Shown here piece by piece: positions 38,901-46,972 of a stretch of 64,000 nucleotides of DNA. The stretch is taken from the NCBI GenBank assembly GCA_006503475.1, contig RSEH01000123.1, forward strand, positions 1 to 64,000, in the 5' to 3' direction. A program made the translations under genes and the position numbers. Numbering within the stretch: position 1 is the stretch's first letter; every line of letters starts with the position of its first letter. This DNA comes from Stentor roeselii. Taxonomy: Eukaryota; Ciliophora; Heterotrichea; Heterotrichida; Stentoridae. The notes beneath the pieces are model-generated. The model ran no database searches. It had not been told where the DNA came from and was given only the letters and a program-made list of their open reading frames with translations.

Positions 38901-39795
38901 TGATTTTGAGAAAATTGAAAGTGAATATGCTGAATTGTTGAATGATATGGAAAATGAAACATCGCAAGTGCAGACTTCTGAGAACGGTTCGAGGAAAAAT
39001 AAGTTTAATGATGAAAGAATTAATTTAAGGAGACCTGTTTTCTGGGTACCAACTGAAAACGAGCTCTTCGAGTTACTTCCAAGTCTTCCAGTGATAAAAA
39101 ACATCCAAGAAACTCTAGAACAAGAGCTCGAATCCTTAACCCCAAACCTAAAAGTGATCGAAGACTACAAACTAAAAAAATCCGACAAGCAAGAAAAAGA
39201 AACCCAGTTAAACCAAGTGAAACAACGAGAAACAACCCTAAGAAACGACTACATCGAGATAAAATCCCGAAGATTCAACGAGTTCACCCGTGGTTTCCGT
39301 GAAATTTCCGATAAACTTCAAGAAATGTACACTTTACTAACGCGAGGCGGTAACGCCGAGCTCGAATTCGCAGATTCAACAGATCCTTTCAGCGAAGGAA
39401 TAATATTCACAGTGCGTCCTCCTTCAAAATCATGGAAAAAAATGGCAAATTTATCAGGAGGAGAGAAAACATTGAGTTCTCTTGCACTTGTTTTCGCCCT
39501 TCACCACTACAAGCCCAACGCTTTGTACGTGATGGACGAAGTCGATGCAGCTTTGGACTTCCAAAACGTGAGCGTCATCGCGAACTACATCAAAGGCGAG
39601 ACTAAAAACGCCCAGTTCATTGTTGTTAGTTTGAGGTATCAGATGTTTGAAGTCGCTGATCAACTAGTCGGCATTTATAAGGTTAAAGATGTGAGTCAAA
39701 GTCTTTGTATTTCGCCTTATTCTCTTAGTCAGGAAGATACCAGCAATGTTATCATTAAACAGACTTTAGACAATATTTCTTTAAAAAATAATTAA
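35989..39795 (+). CDS. SMC4: Condensin subunit SMC4
   Basis: 1268 aa. Walker A GPNGSGKSN at residues 40-48 is preceded by LIERVVLKNFKSYAGE, the SMC4-type N-terminus, and followed by KMRLKKLSELIHRS, which separates SMC4 from SMC1-3. Two long coiled-coil arms flank a hinge (about 535-690, with GIHGRLGDLASI and TKGGDMVSPSGEMRG). The C-terminal head has ABC signature LSGGEK and Walker B ALYVMDEVDAALD, then the D-loop and FIVVSLRYQMFEVADQLVGIY. SMC4 pairs with SMC2 in condensin and compacts chromosomes in micro- and macronuclear division. There are no introns. The stop lies one base from that of the convergent membrane-protein gene. Confidence 0.96.
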   Translation: MELDLPGRLLIERVVLKNFKSYAGEKTIGPFHKNLTSVVGPNGSGKSNLLESLLFAFGKRARKMRLKKLSELIHRSSAHPNLSEACVEVHFVNIIDHGSSYEEVPGSKLILSRIVKKNSTSEYRLDGRSSSFEEVTRTLKNRGIDLEHNRFLILQGEVEQIAMMKPKSTPGEESKSGLLEYLEEIIGTDKYVADIEKAEKELETIGDEVASKKLRFEESKKIMENLDSPMKEAVAFIELDKECYSFKCLKSQIELFKTALKGKEVRGDIKIQDDKIKELQVKFEQKVKDNEDSIKEYERKVKEIQKIEENREKITEEINKIIQSDSLAHAEVIKCKNSIKDHEEEIKKNTSRCKEIEKELKDLNNKLPSLQSDLETAKEEKETKEKTFRELEKTVSQVTSALSKKKSSAEEELKPLKRGLTQSRAEKESKNQDLNDLTRSVEGAETEKINLSEKLENFKVKKLELEKELETLQKTLQDSEKEIKTFQDHQELTEKEISSLKMKSSEVLAKILQIEQENKNIYQSRGQLSEILKAKLSKELSGIHGRLGDLASISPAYDVACSTAIGMLDYIVVDTVSDSNKLMDFCRRKNLGKVSILCIEKINVDEEKMRNFNPGNIKGVRLFDQLSITDEKLRKVFYFAFKDLICTENIENAREIAFGPHPFNTVTKGGDMVSPSGEMRGVAVPSHGRIKTTSGHANAGIQGNLDELKHEKNQIAKQLEDLQIEKSKIEKELANCRNLEKERKKIALKAQNELKVIQNDSIAAENRLNFLNSRSIERTLQEIENCKKIIFQLDENLEKLTKLIQQKNVEIEEIVKEIELAAGEDFRRVKAEFLAAEQFEEKIDKELSVCISKVQQRNKDLEKYSNSKKKSEELLEETKKILENAKAKREENKENSRKLASVYQEFTEKLEENKEVMKEIEKQKIKISKEFDQLKSEKIEIKEKKNQLEALLKHIENEVERWDIQVQHIQNDFEKIESEYAELLNDMENETSQVQTSENGSRKNKFNDERINLRRPVFWVPTENELFELLPSLPVIKNIQETLEQELESLTPNLKVIEDYKLKKSDKQEKETQLNQVKQRETTLRNDYIEIKSRRFNEFTRGFREISDKLQEMYTLLTRGGNAELEFADSTDPFSEGIIFTVRPPSKSWKKMANLSGGEKTLSSLALVFALHHYKPNALYVMDEVDAALDFQNVSVIANYIKGETKNAQFIVVSLRYQMFEVADQLVGIYKVKDVSQSLCISPYSLSQEDTSNVIIKQTLDNISLKNN

Positions 39796-39796
39796 A

Positions 39797-40777
39797 TTAT
39801 TGGTAAACTTGGAAGAGCTCATAGGAGGGTAGTTGGAAGAAATGCTCTGCTAGTGTCCACCATACGTTTAGGCTGAAAAATACGGCTGAGATGTTTAAGG
39901 AATAGGATTTGTATTCGAATTGGTTTGTTATCATGCATAGCTTGAAGGCTACTGGGAATGATGTCAGTAAAAGGATGTGAAGCATTGCGTAGTTACTCAC
40001 TGTTAGGATAAAACGGAAGAATATCAGGAAAAAAGTTGGGATGAAGTAGGTGTAGGATAAAATTTCTAGAAATCTCACCCTATCTCCACATACTTGCTCA
40101 TCTTTCCCAGAAGCCTCCTTTTTGATTCTGGCGCCTGCAGGAAAGTTAAAATTTCTATAGTCAGTCAGAGTTTCAAAGTAGTAAATAAAAACAAAAAACT
40201 CTAAAAACAACGCCAGTCCCAAAGAAACCAACGGTACAAAAAAGTTACGAAAAATCATAAAAACCGAAGAATTGAAGCCAAAATCATAGCTCACCCACAA
40301 GACAATCAATTGCAGCGCCGCTTCCACAGCCTTCCTCAAAATCATGCGACTATCAATCCAACTGTTTTTATATTGAATTGAAAGAAGACTGATCAAGTTG
40401 ATCAAAAAGTAAATTTTCAATTTAAAGTCAAGTTCAAACAACAAGAATGCCGCATAGTTGTACTGGATCAGGTTAAACCACTGAAAATTGAAGGTCAAAT
40501 CGGGAGAATGATATAAAAAGGGAATCATCTGAAGCCAGCAAATGAAGTTCAAGCATATCGCGTGAGTTTCTGAGTAAAGAAACTTGTGGATTATTGAATA
40601 GATCAGATCTGATGACCATGCTTCTGGAGCTGAGGAAATTGTTGTGGGCAAGTCGATTAGGACTTGGGTGAAAGTGTAAATGATTAATGGAATTGATGTG
40701 CTGTATTTCTTTAGACAAGAAGGAACTGTATAAAGAAATACTAAGCTTGCTAAGGAAACCCAAATGATTTCGTACAT
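39797..40777 (-). CDS. Multi-pass membrane protein of unknown family
   Basis: 326 aa, very hydrophobic, with about eight to nine membrane segments: near residues 3-17, 29-45, 75-90, 105-135, 155-170, 180-210, 245-265, 270-290 and 300-315. One hydrophilic loop (about 215-240, ARIKKEASGKDEQVCGD) interrupts them. A lone PE and several Trp-Tyr pairs recall seven- to nine-helix metabolite or lipid-handling proteins, but I cannot place the family. Its stop codon begins at most two bases after the SMC4 stop, so the 3' UTRs of the two genes must overlap. Confidence 0.72.
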   Translation of the reverse strand: MYEIIWVSLASLVFLYTVPSCLKKYSTSIPLIIYTFTQVLIDLPTTISSAPEAWSSDLIYSIIHKFLYSETHAICLNFICWLQMIPFLYHSPDLTFNFQWFNLIQYNYAAFLLFELDFKLKIYFLINLISLLSIQYKNSWIDSRMILRKAVEAALQLIVLWVSYDFGFNSSVFMIFRNFFVPLVSLGLALFLEFFVFIYYFETLTDYRNFNFPAGARIKKEASGKDEQVCGDRVRFLEILSYTYFIPTFFLIFFRFILTVSNYAMLHILLLTSFPVAFKLCMITNQFEYKSYSLNISAVFFSLNVWWTLAEHFFQLPSYELFQVYQ

Positions 40778-41349
40778 TTATTATTGTGAGTTGAATCAAA
40801 AGTATTATTGAAATCAAGTAGTATTGCATTTTAAAACCATCATATTTGCGCTAATAATGTTGGAAGGATGAAAAGATATAAATAAATACTTAAGTAAATC
40901 AAAATTAATCTAGTATCAAAAGTAGGAACAGCTATTTACTTAGTAAACTTCAAAAAATATAAATTTAGTTGATATATTATAAGGCCAAAATGATTGTATG
41001 ATTTCTTTCATAAGCCTGAACCTATGAAATATTTAATGAATAAGTCTTACTTTTTAACAGCTACTAGGAAGTTTGAAAATATCAATTTTCATATATATCT
41101 TAACAAATTTTTATATTGATGAAATTTTCAATGATCAACAAAAGAAACTGAGAAATCATCAAAGGCTCAGTGACCGAAAATCTTCAGTTTCATGAAAGCA
41201 TCTTAGAATGGGATGAATGAATGTTTTGATTTACATTATTAAAACGAAGGGATTTTTAGATATAACTTTATTAAATTCTGGCCTTTGAGATTTTTTAATC
41301 TACAAACCCTTAGCATTTTATGAAAGTTTATAGTTATAAATAGAATATA
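40778..41349. other. Intergenic region
   Basis: About 570 bases, AT-rich, with no frame of note and no recognisable RNA. It separates two minus-strand genes, so it should contain the promoter of the membrane-protein gene on its left. Confidence 0.5.
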
Positions 41350-41973
41350 TTACTCTAATAAGGAAAGCTTTTGGAATAGATCAAGGTGGTCAATAGCATG
41401 GCTCGATTTAGTCTCTTGCAAAAAACTCGAGCCCGGGTTTTTCGGCATTCTAGCAGGATAATACTTTTCCAAACCAACCTCAATATTAACAGGGGTACTT
41501 TGACAAGAAATCTCATCCTCATTAACAATTTCCGGAAGACTCAAAGAAACATCTAAAGTTTCCATGACCCGGTCATGATTTCCTTTCTCATCATAAACAT
41601 CTCTAAATATCTGATTCGAATAAATCTTCGGCGCTTTGATTTTAACATTTCCTTTTAACCCAGTCAGTTTGACTGCAAAATTTTTTTTTTTCTTGTTGTT
41701 AAAGTTTTTTTTCCCTTTTTTCTCAACTTTCAGCTTTTTACTGATGTTTTGTTTTGAATTCAAGGATTTCTTGAAAAATTTCGGACTGAGCTGTCTAGTG
41801 GAAATCTTTCCAACAGATGGGATTTTAACAATACTATTTCGATGTGAATTGATGATTCCTGAATTACATCGGCGATGAGCGAGTTTTGAGATGAGTTTCA
41901 TGACAGGACCTTCCACAAGATTTTCCTGAGGCGAGATCCAAAATGAAGGGACAGGTTTTTTTCCCTTTTTCAT
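41350..41973 (-). CDS. Basic hypothetical protein
   Basis: 207 aa. Residues 50-105 are extremely basic (KKLKVEKKGKKNFNNKKKKN), followed by a more mixed acidic region. No domain recognised. The Lys-rich block would suit nuclear or microtubule binding, but nothing shows which. The ATG is close to the NEDD1 3' end (30 bases); both genes are on the minus strand. Confidence 0.6.
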   Translation of the reverse strand: MKKGKKPVPSFWISPQENLVEGPVMKLISKLAHRRCNSGIINSHRNSIVKIPSVGKISTRQLSPKFFKKSLNSKQNISKKLKVEKKGKKNFNNKKKKNFAVKLTGLKGNVKIKAPKIYSNQIFRDVYDEKGNHDRVMETLDVSLSLPEIVNEDEISCQSTPVNIEVGLEKYYPARMPKNPGSSFLQETKSSHAIDHLDLFQKLSLLE

Positions 41974-42002
41974 TTATTAGAGGGTGTTAAGATGATAACT
42001 AA

Positions 42003-43775
42003 CTAATAAGAAGTTTTTTTGAGTCTATCGATTTCTTCCTTTAGGTACTTGTTTTCTGATAAAAGATTGGAATTCGCGACTGAATAATCAGAAAGAAGGG
42101 ATTTTATCTCGTTCTACTGATTAAACCTTACAATTTGGATCATGAACTGTCGGATCATTTCTACATGAAGGTTTTGAACGTCTTCTTTTAGGTCAAAAAT
42201 CACCTCGTCTTGGATGTTGAGACGACTTTCAAACATTTCCATCAGTTCTCTATTTGACCTTAGGTCCAGGTTTTCCTCGGGCTGGTATTTACGGTCGTTG
42301 TAAGGCTCTTGGTTTCTTGATTGGTCGTCATTTTGGGGATAAGTGTCTTCGAATTCTTCTTTTCGCTCTTTTCTTTCGATTTTTTCTGGGATTTTTTCTT
42401 GTTTTTCAAGTTTTACCTCGTCTAACTTTTCGTAGGTCTTTTCTCGAGAAGCAGGTCGAAGTGATGGGATGGGTTTTTCAGTTCTTACATCGAGAGTAGA
42501 GAGGTTTACTTTTTCTTCTCTGTTTAATATTGGGCTTCTGTCTTGTGCGCTTGTCCTGACGATATTTGAAAGGTCTGGTTTGACATCGATTTTACTTTCT
42601 TCGTTGGCTCTTTCTCTTCGCTTCTGTTCAACTCGCATTTTGGCCTCTTGTTTGATTTCTTCAACAGTTCTAAATCTACTAGCGCCAACGCTGACCTCTT
42701 CAGCCGGTCTAAATCTACTAAAACCAACTACGACATCTTCAGGTATAAAAAAAGTATTCTTAGTATTTTCCTTTAAATCCTTATTTTCCCTGGCATCCCT
42801 TGTATTATCCCTTGTATCTTTCGAGGTATCTCTCTGAATGCGAGACTTAATATCCCTACTTTTCGAGAAATCAAGCCAATTAATCGCATTCCCTTCATGT
42901 CCCTTGAGTACATTTTTCGGCGTTCCAGGACTTCTCAAGTCATAAATAAGAATAGTTCCATAAAGTGTCCCTCCAGCTAAAGTATGTCCATCATTAGCAT
43001 AAGAAATGCAAGTTAAAGGCGATTCAACATCAATGGTCTTTACAATTTTTTTTTCATGTGTATCATAAAAGTTAATCCTCTGGTCAAGTCCGCTGGTGCA
43101 CATCAACATATGATTAATCGCTGAAAACGCAAGTCCAGTGACAGGAGAATTATGAAAGCTAGGAAATGAGCAAGCAACACTTCTCAAGTTAATATCCCAG
43201 ATATAAACCGAGCCATTTTCCGACCCAGCTCCCAAGAAGTTCTTTTTAAACGGTGAAAATTGCACTACTTTTATACCTGCTGAGCCTTTGAGCTTCAAAT
43301 TGCCGACTGAGACTTTTGTGAGTAATGAATGGACCATTATTTCGCCTGATATCGATGAACTCACTATCTGCTGGTCGGTGTAGTTCCAAGTCACGCAACT
43401 TACTGAGTCTGTATGGTGCTTGAATGAAGCTGTTACTTCTTTTTTTCGCAAGTCCCATACGCGCACCGCGCCATCCAATGAACCGCATCCGATCATGTCG
43501 CTCTTCGATGTGAAGGCTATTGAGTTCAGAGGACTCGCTGGAAATGATGTCGGCTCGAGTACTGCTAGCTGGTCTGAGGTTTCAGTGTGTGATAACACTA
43601 TGTTACCATCGTCTCCTGATGACGCCAGAACACGACTGTTGTGGTTGTATGTCACACAATTCACTTTTCCTGTGTGGGGAGTCATTCGAGATGTCGATTT
43701 CGGGTTTGATATGTCGTGAGTCAGAACAATCTACATAAGAACTACGTTTGAACAAGATGCAAGGTAAGTAGCCAT
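42003..43775 (-). CDS. NEDD1: NEDD1-like WD40 protein (gamma-tubulin ring recruiter)
   Basis: Three exons give 579 aa: a 10-codon first exon (43746-43775), the main exon, and a last exon of 36 codons. The seven-bladed WD40 propeller fills residues 1 to ~300 (SGDDGNIVLSH, CGSLDGAVRVWDL, SSSISGEIMVHSL, GAGSENGSVYIWD, TSGLDQRINFYDT). A charged disordered middle follows. The end matches the conserved NEDD1 C-terminus: VQNLHVEMIRQFMIQI then NEIKSLLSDYSV, like human VNLQVEMIKQFHMQLNEMHS. NEDD1 docks gamma-tubulin complexes at basal bodies and spindles through that C-terminal helix. The first exon is supported because it supplies the missing strand of blade 1. Confidence 0.9.
42114..42131 (-). other. 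18-nt intron in NEDD1 (second), with alternative 15-nt acceptor
   Basis: The minus strand reads GTAAGGTTTAATCAG then TAG. The first 15 bases are a perfect canonical intron, but using that acceptor puts TAG in frame at the junction. Using the AG three bases later gives the conserved NEDD1 C-terminus. A tandem CAG-TAG acceptor. Confidence 0.75.
43731..43745 (-). other. 15-nt intron in NEDD1 (first)
   Basis: The minus strand reads GTAGTTCTTATGTAG, with A at position 10 and an in-frame TAG. It joins MATYLASCSN to IVLTHDIS. Confidence 0.8.
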
Positions 43776-43855
43776 TAGTATCTATTAAACCTAAAAAAAA
43801 TCCCGTTTAAAACCCTTCACTAAAAACTAGCCCATCTCCAATCTCCACAAATAAA
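43776..43855. promoter_or_regulatory. Compact bidirectional promoter
   Basis: Eighty bases separate the NEDD1 start (minus) from the CBS-protein start (plus). The right half is rich in C and A on the plus strand. No named element identified, but both transcripts must initiate here. Confidence 0.5.
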
Positions 43856-44815
43856 ATGAACCGAAGTGAATGTCTAGAAGAAAACAAACAAAATGTTCGA
43901 AAAAGCGTTAACAAATTCTTAGAAACCGAGATTTTATACGAGATGCTTCCAGGGTCAGGTCAGGTGTTAGTCCTAGAAAAGGGTTTATGTCTAATCGACG
44001 TAATCGAGCTCTGTCTAAGTCATCGTCAAGAAGCAGCAGTAGTTTGGGACCCAAGCATCATGGACTTCATCGGAGTAGTGACAGACAGAGACATGTTAAA
44101 CATAATAATCTCCCAATACAACCAAGACGACATGGAACTAGAAGAGTCACAAATTGTAACCCGTCTAAAAAACAAGACCTTAGAAACCTGGCGCTTAGAA
44201 AACGCTCAAAACAACCTTCACTTCGTAACACCTGAAGACAATCTCTACACAGCGACCAAGAAACTCAAAGAAAACCGACTTCACCGAATCCCCATCATCG
44301 ACCAAAAGGAAAGCATGGTCCTGGGCATCATCAGCATTGAAGCCATTCTCAGGTTCTTCGTCGAGAACTACGTAGCAGACTCTTCTTTATTCGACGTGAG
44401 CATGGACGAGTTTTCAATAGGGACCAGTTCTGGAATCATCACTGCCAGGTCTGACTGCAGCTTGATCCACGCCTTGGAAGTCATGGCCCAGCACAAACTT
44501 TCCTCATTGCCGTTACTTGACGATTCAGGAAAAGTAGTAGGCGTCGTGTTTTTGTCAGACATTCCTCAGATCATCCGCTCAGGACTCTACCTCAATCCTC
44601 AAAGTGAAGTCTTGGAAGTCGTCGAACGCGTAAATGAAAATTCAGACTGCGGAGTGTCCAGGTTCGGAGTACTTACACCTGACGACACCTTGAAAACCAT
44701 GATTCAAAAACTTGCTGCTTCTCCTGAAAGGAAAATTTTTAGACTTGTTGATGGAAAACTTGACTTGATCATCACTGAGTCGGATTTGTTTGGTTATTTA
44801 ATGCTTAATGCTTAA
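43856..44815 (+). CDS. AMPK gamma (SNF4)-like four-CBS protein
   Basis: 319 aa with two CBS pairs. CBS1 lies around 40-105 (VWDPSIMDFIGVVTDRDMLNI), CBS2 around 120-175 (HRIPIIDQKESMVLGIISIEAIL), CBS3 around 190-245 (LSSLPLLDDSGKVVGVVFLSDI) and CBS4 around 265-319 (GKLDLIITESDLFGYL). Lengths and spacing match the gamma subunit of AMP-activated protein kinase, which senses AMP/ADP versus ATP. An HRIP motif at the end of CBS2 is the classical nucleotide contact. Several nucleotide-binding Asp/Arg positions cannot be checked by eye. The last 18 bases overlap the antisense gene to the right. Confidence 0.85.
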   Translation: MNRSECLEENKQNVRKSVNKFLETEILYEMLPGSGQVLVLEKGLCLIDVIELCLSHRQEAAVVWDPSIMDFIGVVTDRDMLNIIISQYNQDDMELEESQIVTRLKNKTLETWRLENAQNNLHFVTPEDNLYTATKKLKENRLHRIPIIDQKESMVLGIISIEAILRFFVENYVADSSLFDVSMDEFSIGTSSGIITARSDCSLIHALEVMAQHKLSSLPLLDDSGKVVGVVFLSDIPQIIRSGLYLNPQSEVLEVVERVNENSDCGVSRFGVLTPDDTLKTMIQKLAASPERKIFRLVDGKLDLIITESDLFGYLMLNA

Positions 44816-45232
44816 AGGTTGCTTAGATGATAGGAAGGATGGTAAAAGATGCAACTTTTTAGACGTTATTGATATTTCTTGAGTTGGAGTTTTTGAACGC
44901 AGAGGACTTTGAGAATGGTTTTTGGGGAAAAGAGAAGGATTCTTTTGTTTTGGAGAGTTTTTTGATTTTAAGGATTGTTTTGAAGTTAATGTTGCTGATG
45001 GCTTTGGATGTGGATAATCTTTTTGGACTGGACAGAAACTTATGCAAGGTAACTCGAAGTTTTTTATTGATCTGCTTGAGAGACTTGGACTTAGAGATGG
45101 CAGTTTTATGTATGATGCGAATTTTGGAGTTGGGATTCGCACGGCTTCTTCTCTTTCTTTTGCTCGTTTTGTTCGGATCTGGATTATTTCACGGATGTTT
45201 TTTGATAGTTTAAGGGAAAGTTTAGAATCCAT
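44798..45232 (-). CDS. Small basic Ser/Pro-rich hypothetical protein
   Basis: The start is placed at ATG 45232 (MDSKLSLKLSKNIREI), giving 144 aa; an upstream in-frame ATG at 45319 would overlap the neighbouring plus-strand start and gives a leader-like sequence. The protein is Lys/Ser/Pro-rich and probably disordered (KNSPKQKNPSLFPKNHSQSP). Its 3' end overlaps the 3' end of the CBS-protein gene by 18 bases. No family recognised. It has no homology support from sequence alone, so it could be spurious. Confidence 0.5.
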   Translation of the reverse strand: MDSKLSLKLSKNIREIIQIRTKRAKEREEAVRIPTPKFASYIKLPSLSPSLSSRSIKNFELPCISFCPVQKDYPHPKPSATLTSKQSLKSKNSPKQKNPSLFPKNHSQSPLRSKTPTQEISITSKKLHLLPSFLSSKQPLSIKH

Positions 45233-45304
45233 TCGGATTATTAATAAGGTGCACTGAGTCCATGGATTATTTTGGTGTAGATGTAATATCTTGTTCAATA
45301 AACT

Positions 45305-46927
45305 ATGGAAAATAATCATATTGACGCTGCCTCGGTTTTAAGGATTCCTCCTGGGTTACGTTCTCATTTACACCTTGTCACTTTGATGAATCTTACAAAA
45401 GATGTCCAGTTTTTTAATAAGATATCAGCGGAACAGAGTTCGCAGGACGTTCATTATGAGTGCTGCAAAGTGATGACCATGGAAGAGTATAGCGAAAAAG
45501 ACGTAATATTTCAATTTGGAGAAAGTGGTGAAAAATTTTACATTATCTTATCAGGTTCAGTATCTGTTCAAATCCCATCAAGACAAAAAGTTGTAGTCTC
45601 AAAACAAGCAATATCTCATTTGGAGCAGTTTTTCTCATCAGACAGTTCAGTCTCCAGCAGTTACGACGATTCCGACAAGCTAATACCTAGCAGAAGAAAC
45701 GCATTAGTCTCAGTTAATGTAGCAGAAGTAATAAACTCTTTGAAAAAAACGTCAGCTTATGACGATTTCCCCGAAAACAAGAAAAATTCGCTCACAATTG
45801 AAGAAAAAACCATTCTATGCCTATTAAAACAAAAAGAAAAACAAGAACAAAAAATTTTACTAGATTTTTTTAAACACTTCGACAAAGAAAGCATTGAACT
45901 TGATTTTCAAGACTTCACTGAAATCGGAGTCCTTACAACAGGAGGCTCATTCGGAGAACTTGCTTTGTTATCCGAAAAGCCGAGGTCAGCGACGATCTTC
46001 GTGAGAGAAAAGTCATCATTTTTAGTACTCAACAAAAAAGACTTTTCAAAGATCCTCGGAGAAATCGCTGAAAGACATTTAAACCTAATGGTTCGATTTC
46101 TGCAACAAGTGAGTTTTTTCAAGTCAAAAAGCAGGTCTTTTCTGATAAAACTCGCTTATTTTTTCACCAGCAGGAAATTCAAAAAGGGTCAGTTTGTTTT
46201 TCGAGAAGGTGACCCAAACGACGGTGTTTTTTTCATCAAAGAAGGTGAAATTATGATAGAAAAAAAAACTTGGGTAAAAAATGAGAACCTTTCAGTCTTT
46301 TCTTCATCTCCACAGGACTTTTTGATGAAAGTTCCGAGAAGACTGAAAAATTTCACAAACACGAAAATAGTTATTAAGGGAAAATTTGAATGTTTCGGAG
46401 GTTTTGATACTGTGGAACATTTAGAAACTAAGAGTTACTCAGCTTTATGTTCTTCTGCTACTTGTGAAGTGCTTTTCATTGCAAATACACACTTTTTGAC
46501 TCGGGTGTCGAATGTGGATGTTATAAGGGACTTTATTGTTGAGGATCATGAAAGAATACTTGCAAGATTTGCAGAACTTCAAGAAAGGACCAGGTCAATT
46601 TCGGATACTGACCATCGAAGTGTTACTCCAGTGCTTTTTAAGGCTGAAACTAAAGAAAGCTTAGGGAAAAAATCAGTCAACGATTTTTTTTCATGTCGAA
46701 AGCCTTTACCTCAGTTTGAAAGACTATCAAAAAATAATTTTCTGAGAAAATTGACGAAAAGTGAGGTGGATGAAGCAGTCAATGGGCGAAAAGGAATTAT
46801 GAGGAAATACGGCTCTAAGAGGAATAAAGCGCCTTCTCTGATTCCTGTGATTTCTAAGCAAAAAGTATTTTCAATTCATGTGATGCAGACTTATACAGGT
46901 TCGCGTTGCGTATCTCCCTACTTCTAA
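45305..46927 (+). CDS. Tandem cyclic-nucleotide-binding-domain protein
   Basis: 540 aa. The first CNBD begins at about residue 52 (DVIFQFGESGEKFYIILSGS) and is interrupted after about 95 by an acidic, Ser-rich insertion of ~105 residues; it resumes with the phosphate-binding cassette FGELALLSEKPRSAT (216-230), which keeps the Glu and Arg that contact cyclic phosphate. A second CNBD (about 275-440, KFKKGQFVFREGDPNDGVFF) lacks a recognisable cassette and is probably inactive. The basic tail is unstructured. There is no kinase or channel domain, so it may be a regulatory-subunit-like or ciliary scaffold protein. Confidence 0.82.
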   Translation: MENNHIDAASVLRIPPGLRSHLHLVTLMNLTKDVQFFNKISAEQSSQDVHYECCKVMTMEEYSEKDVIFQFGESGEKFYIILSGSVSVQIPSRQKVVVSKQAISHLEQFFSSDSSVSSSYDDSDKLIPSRRNALVSVNVAEVINSLKKTSAYDDFPENKKNSLTIEEKTILCLLKQKEKQEQKILLDFFKHFDKESIELDFQDFTEIGVLTTGGSFGELALLSEKPRSATIFVREKSSFLVLNKKDFSKILGEIAERHLNLMVRFLQQVSFFKSKSRSFLIKLAYFFTSRKFKKGQFVFREGDPNDGVFFIKEGEIMIEKKTWVKNENLSVFSSSPQDFLMKVPRRLKNFTNTKIVIKGKFECFGGFDTVEHLETKSYSALCSSATCEVLFIANTHFLTRVSNVDVIRDFIVEDHERILARFAELQERTRSISDTDHRSVTPVLFKAETKESLGKKSVNDFFSCRKPLPQFERLSKNNFLRKLTKSEVDEAVNGRKGIMRKYGSKRNKAPSLIPVISKQKVFSIHVMQTYTGSRCVSPYF

Positions 46928-46972
46928 TTTATGTATTTAATTCATTGCAAGTCTTCTACTTTAGACTCGTAA

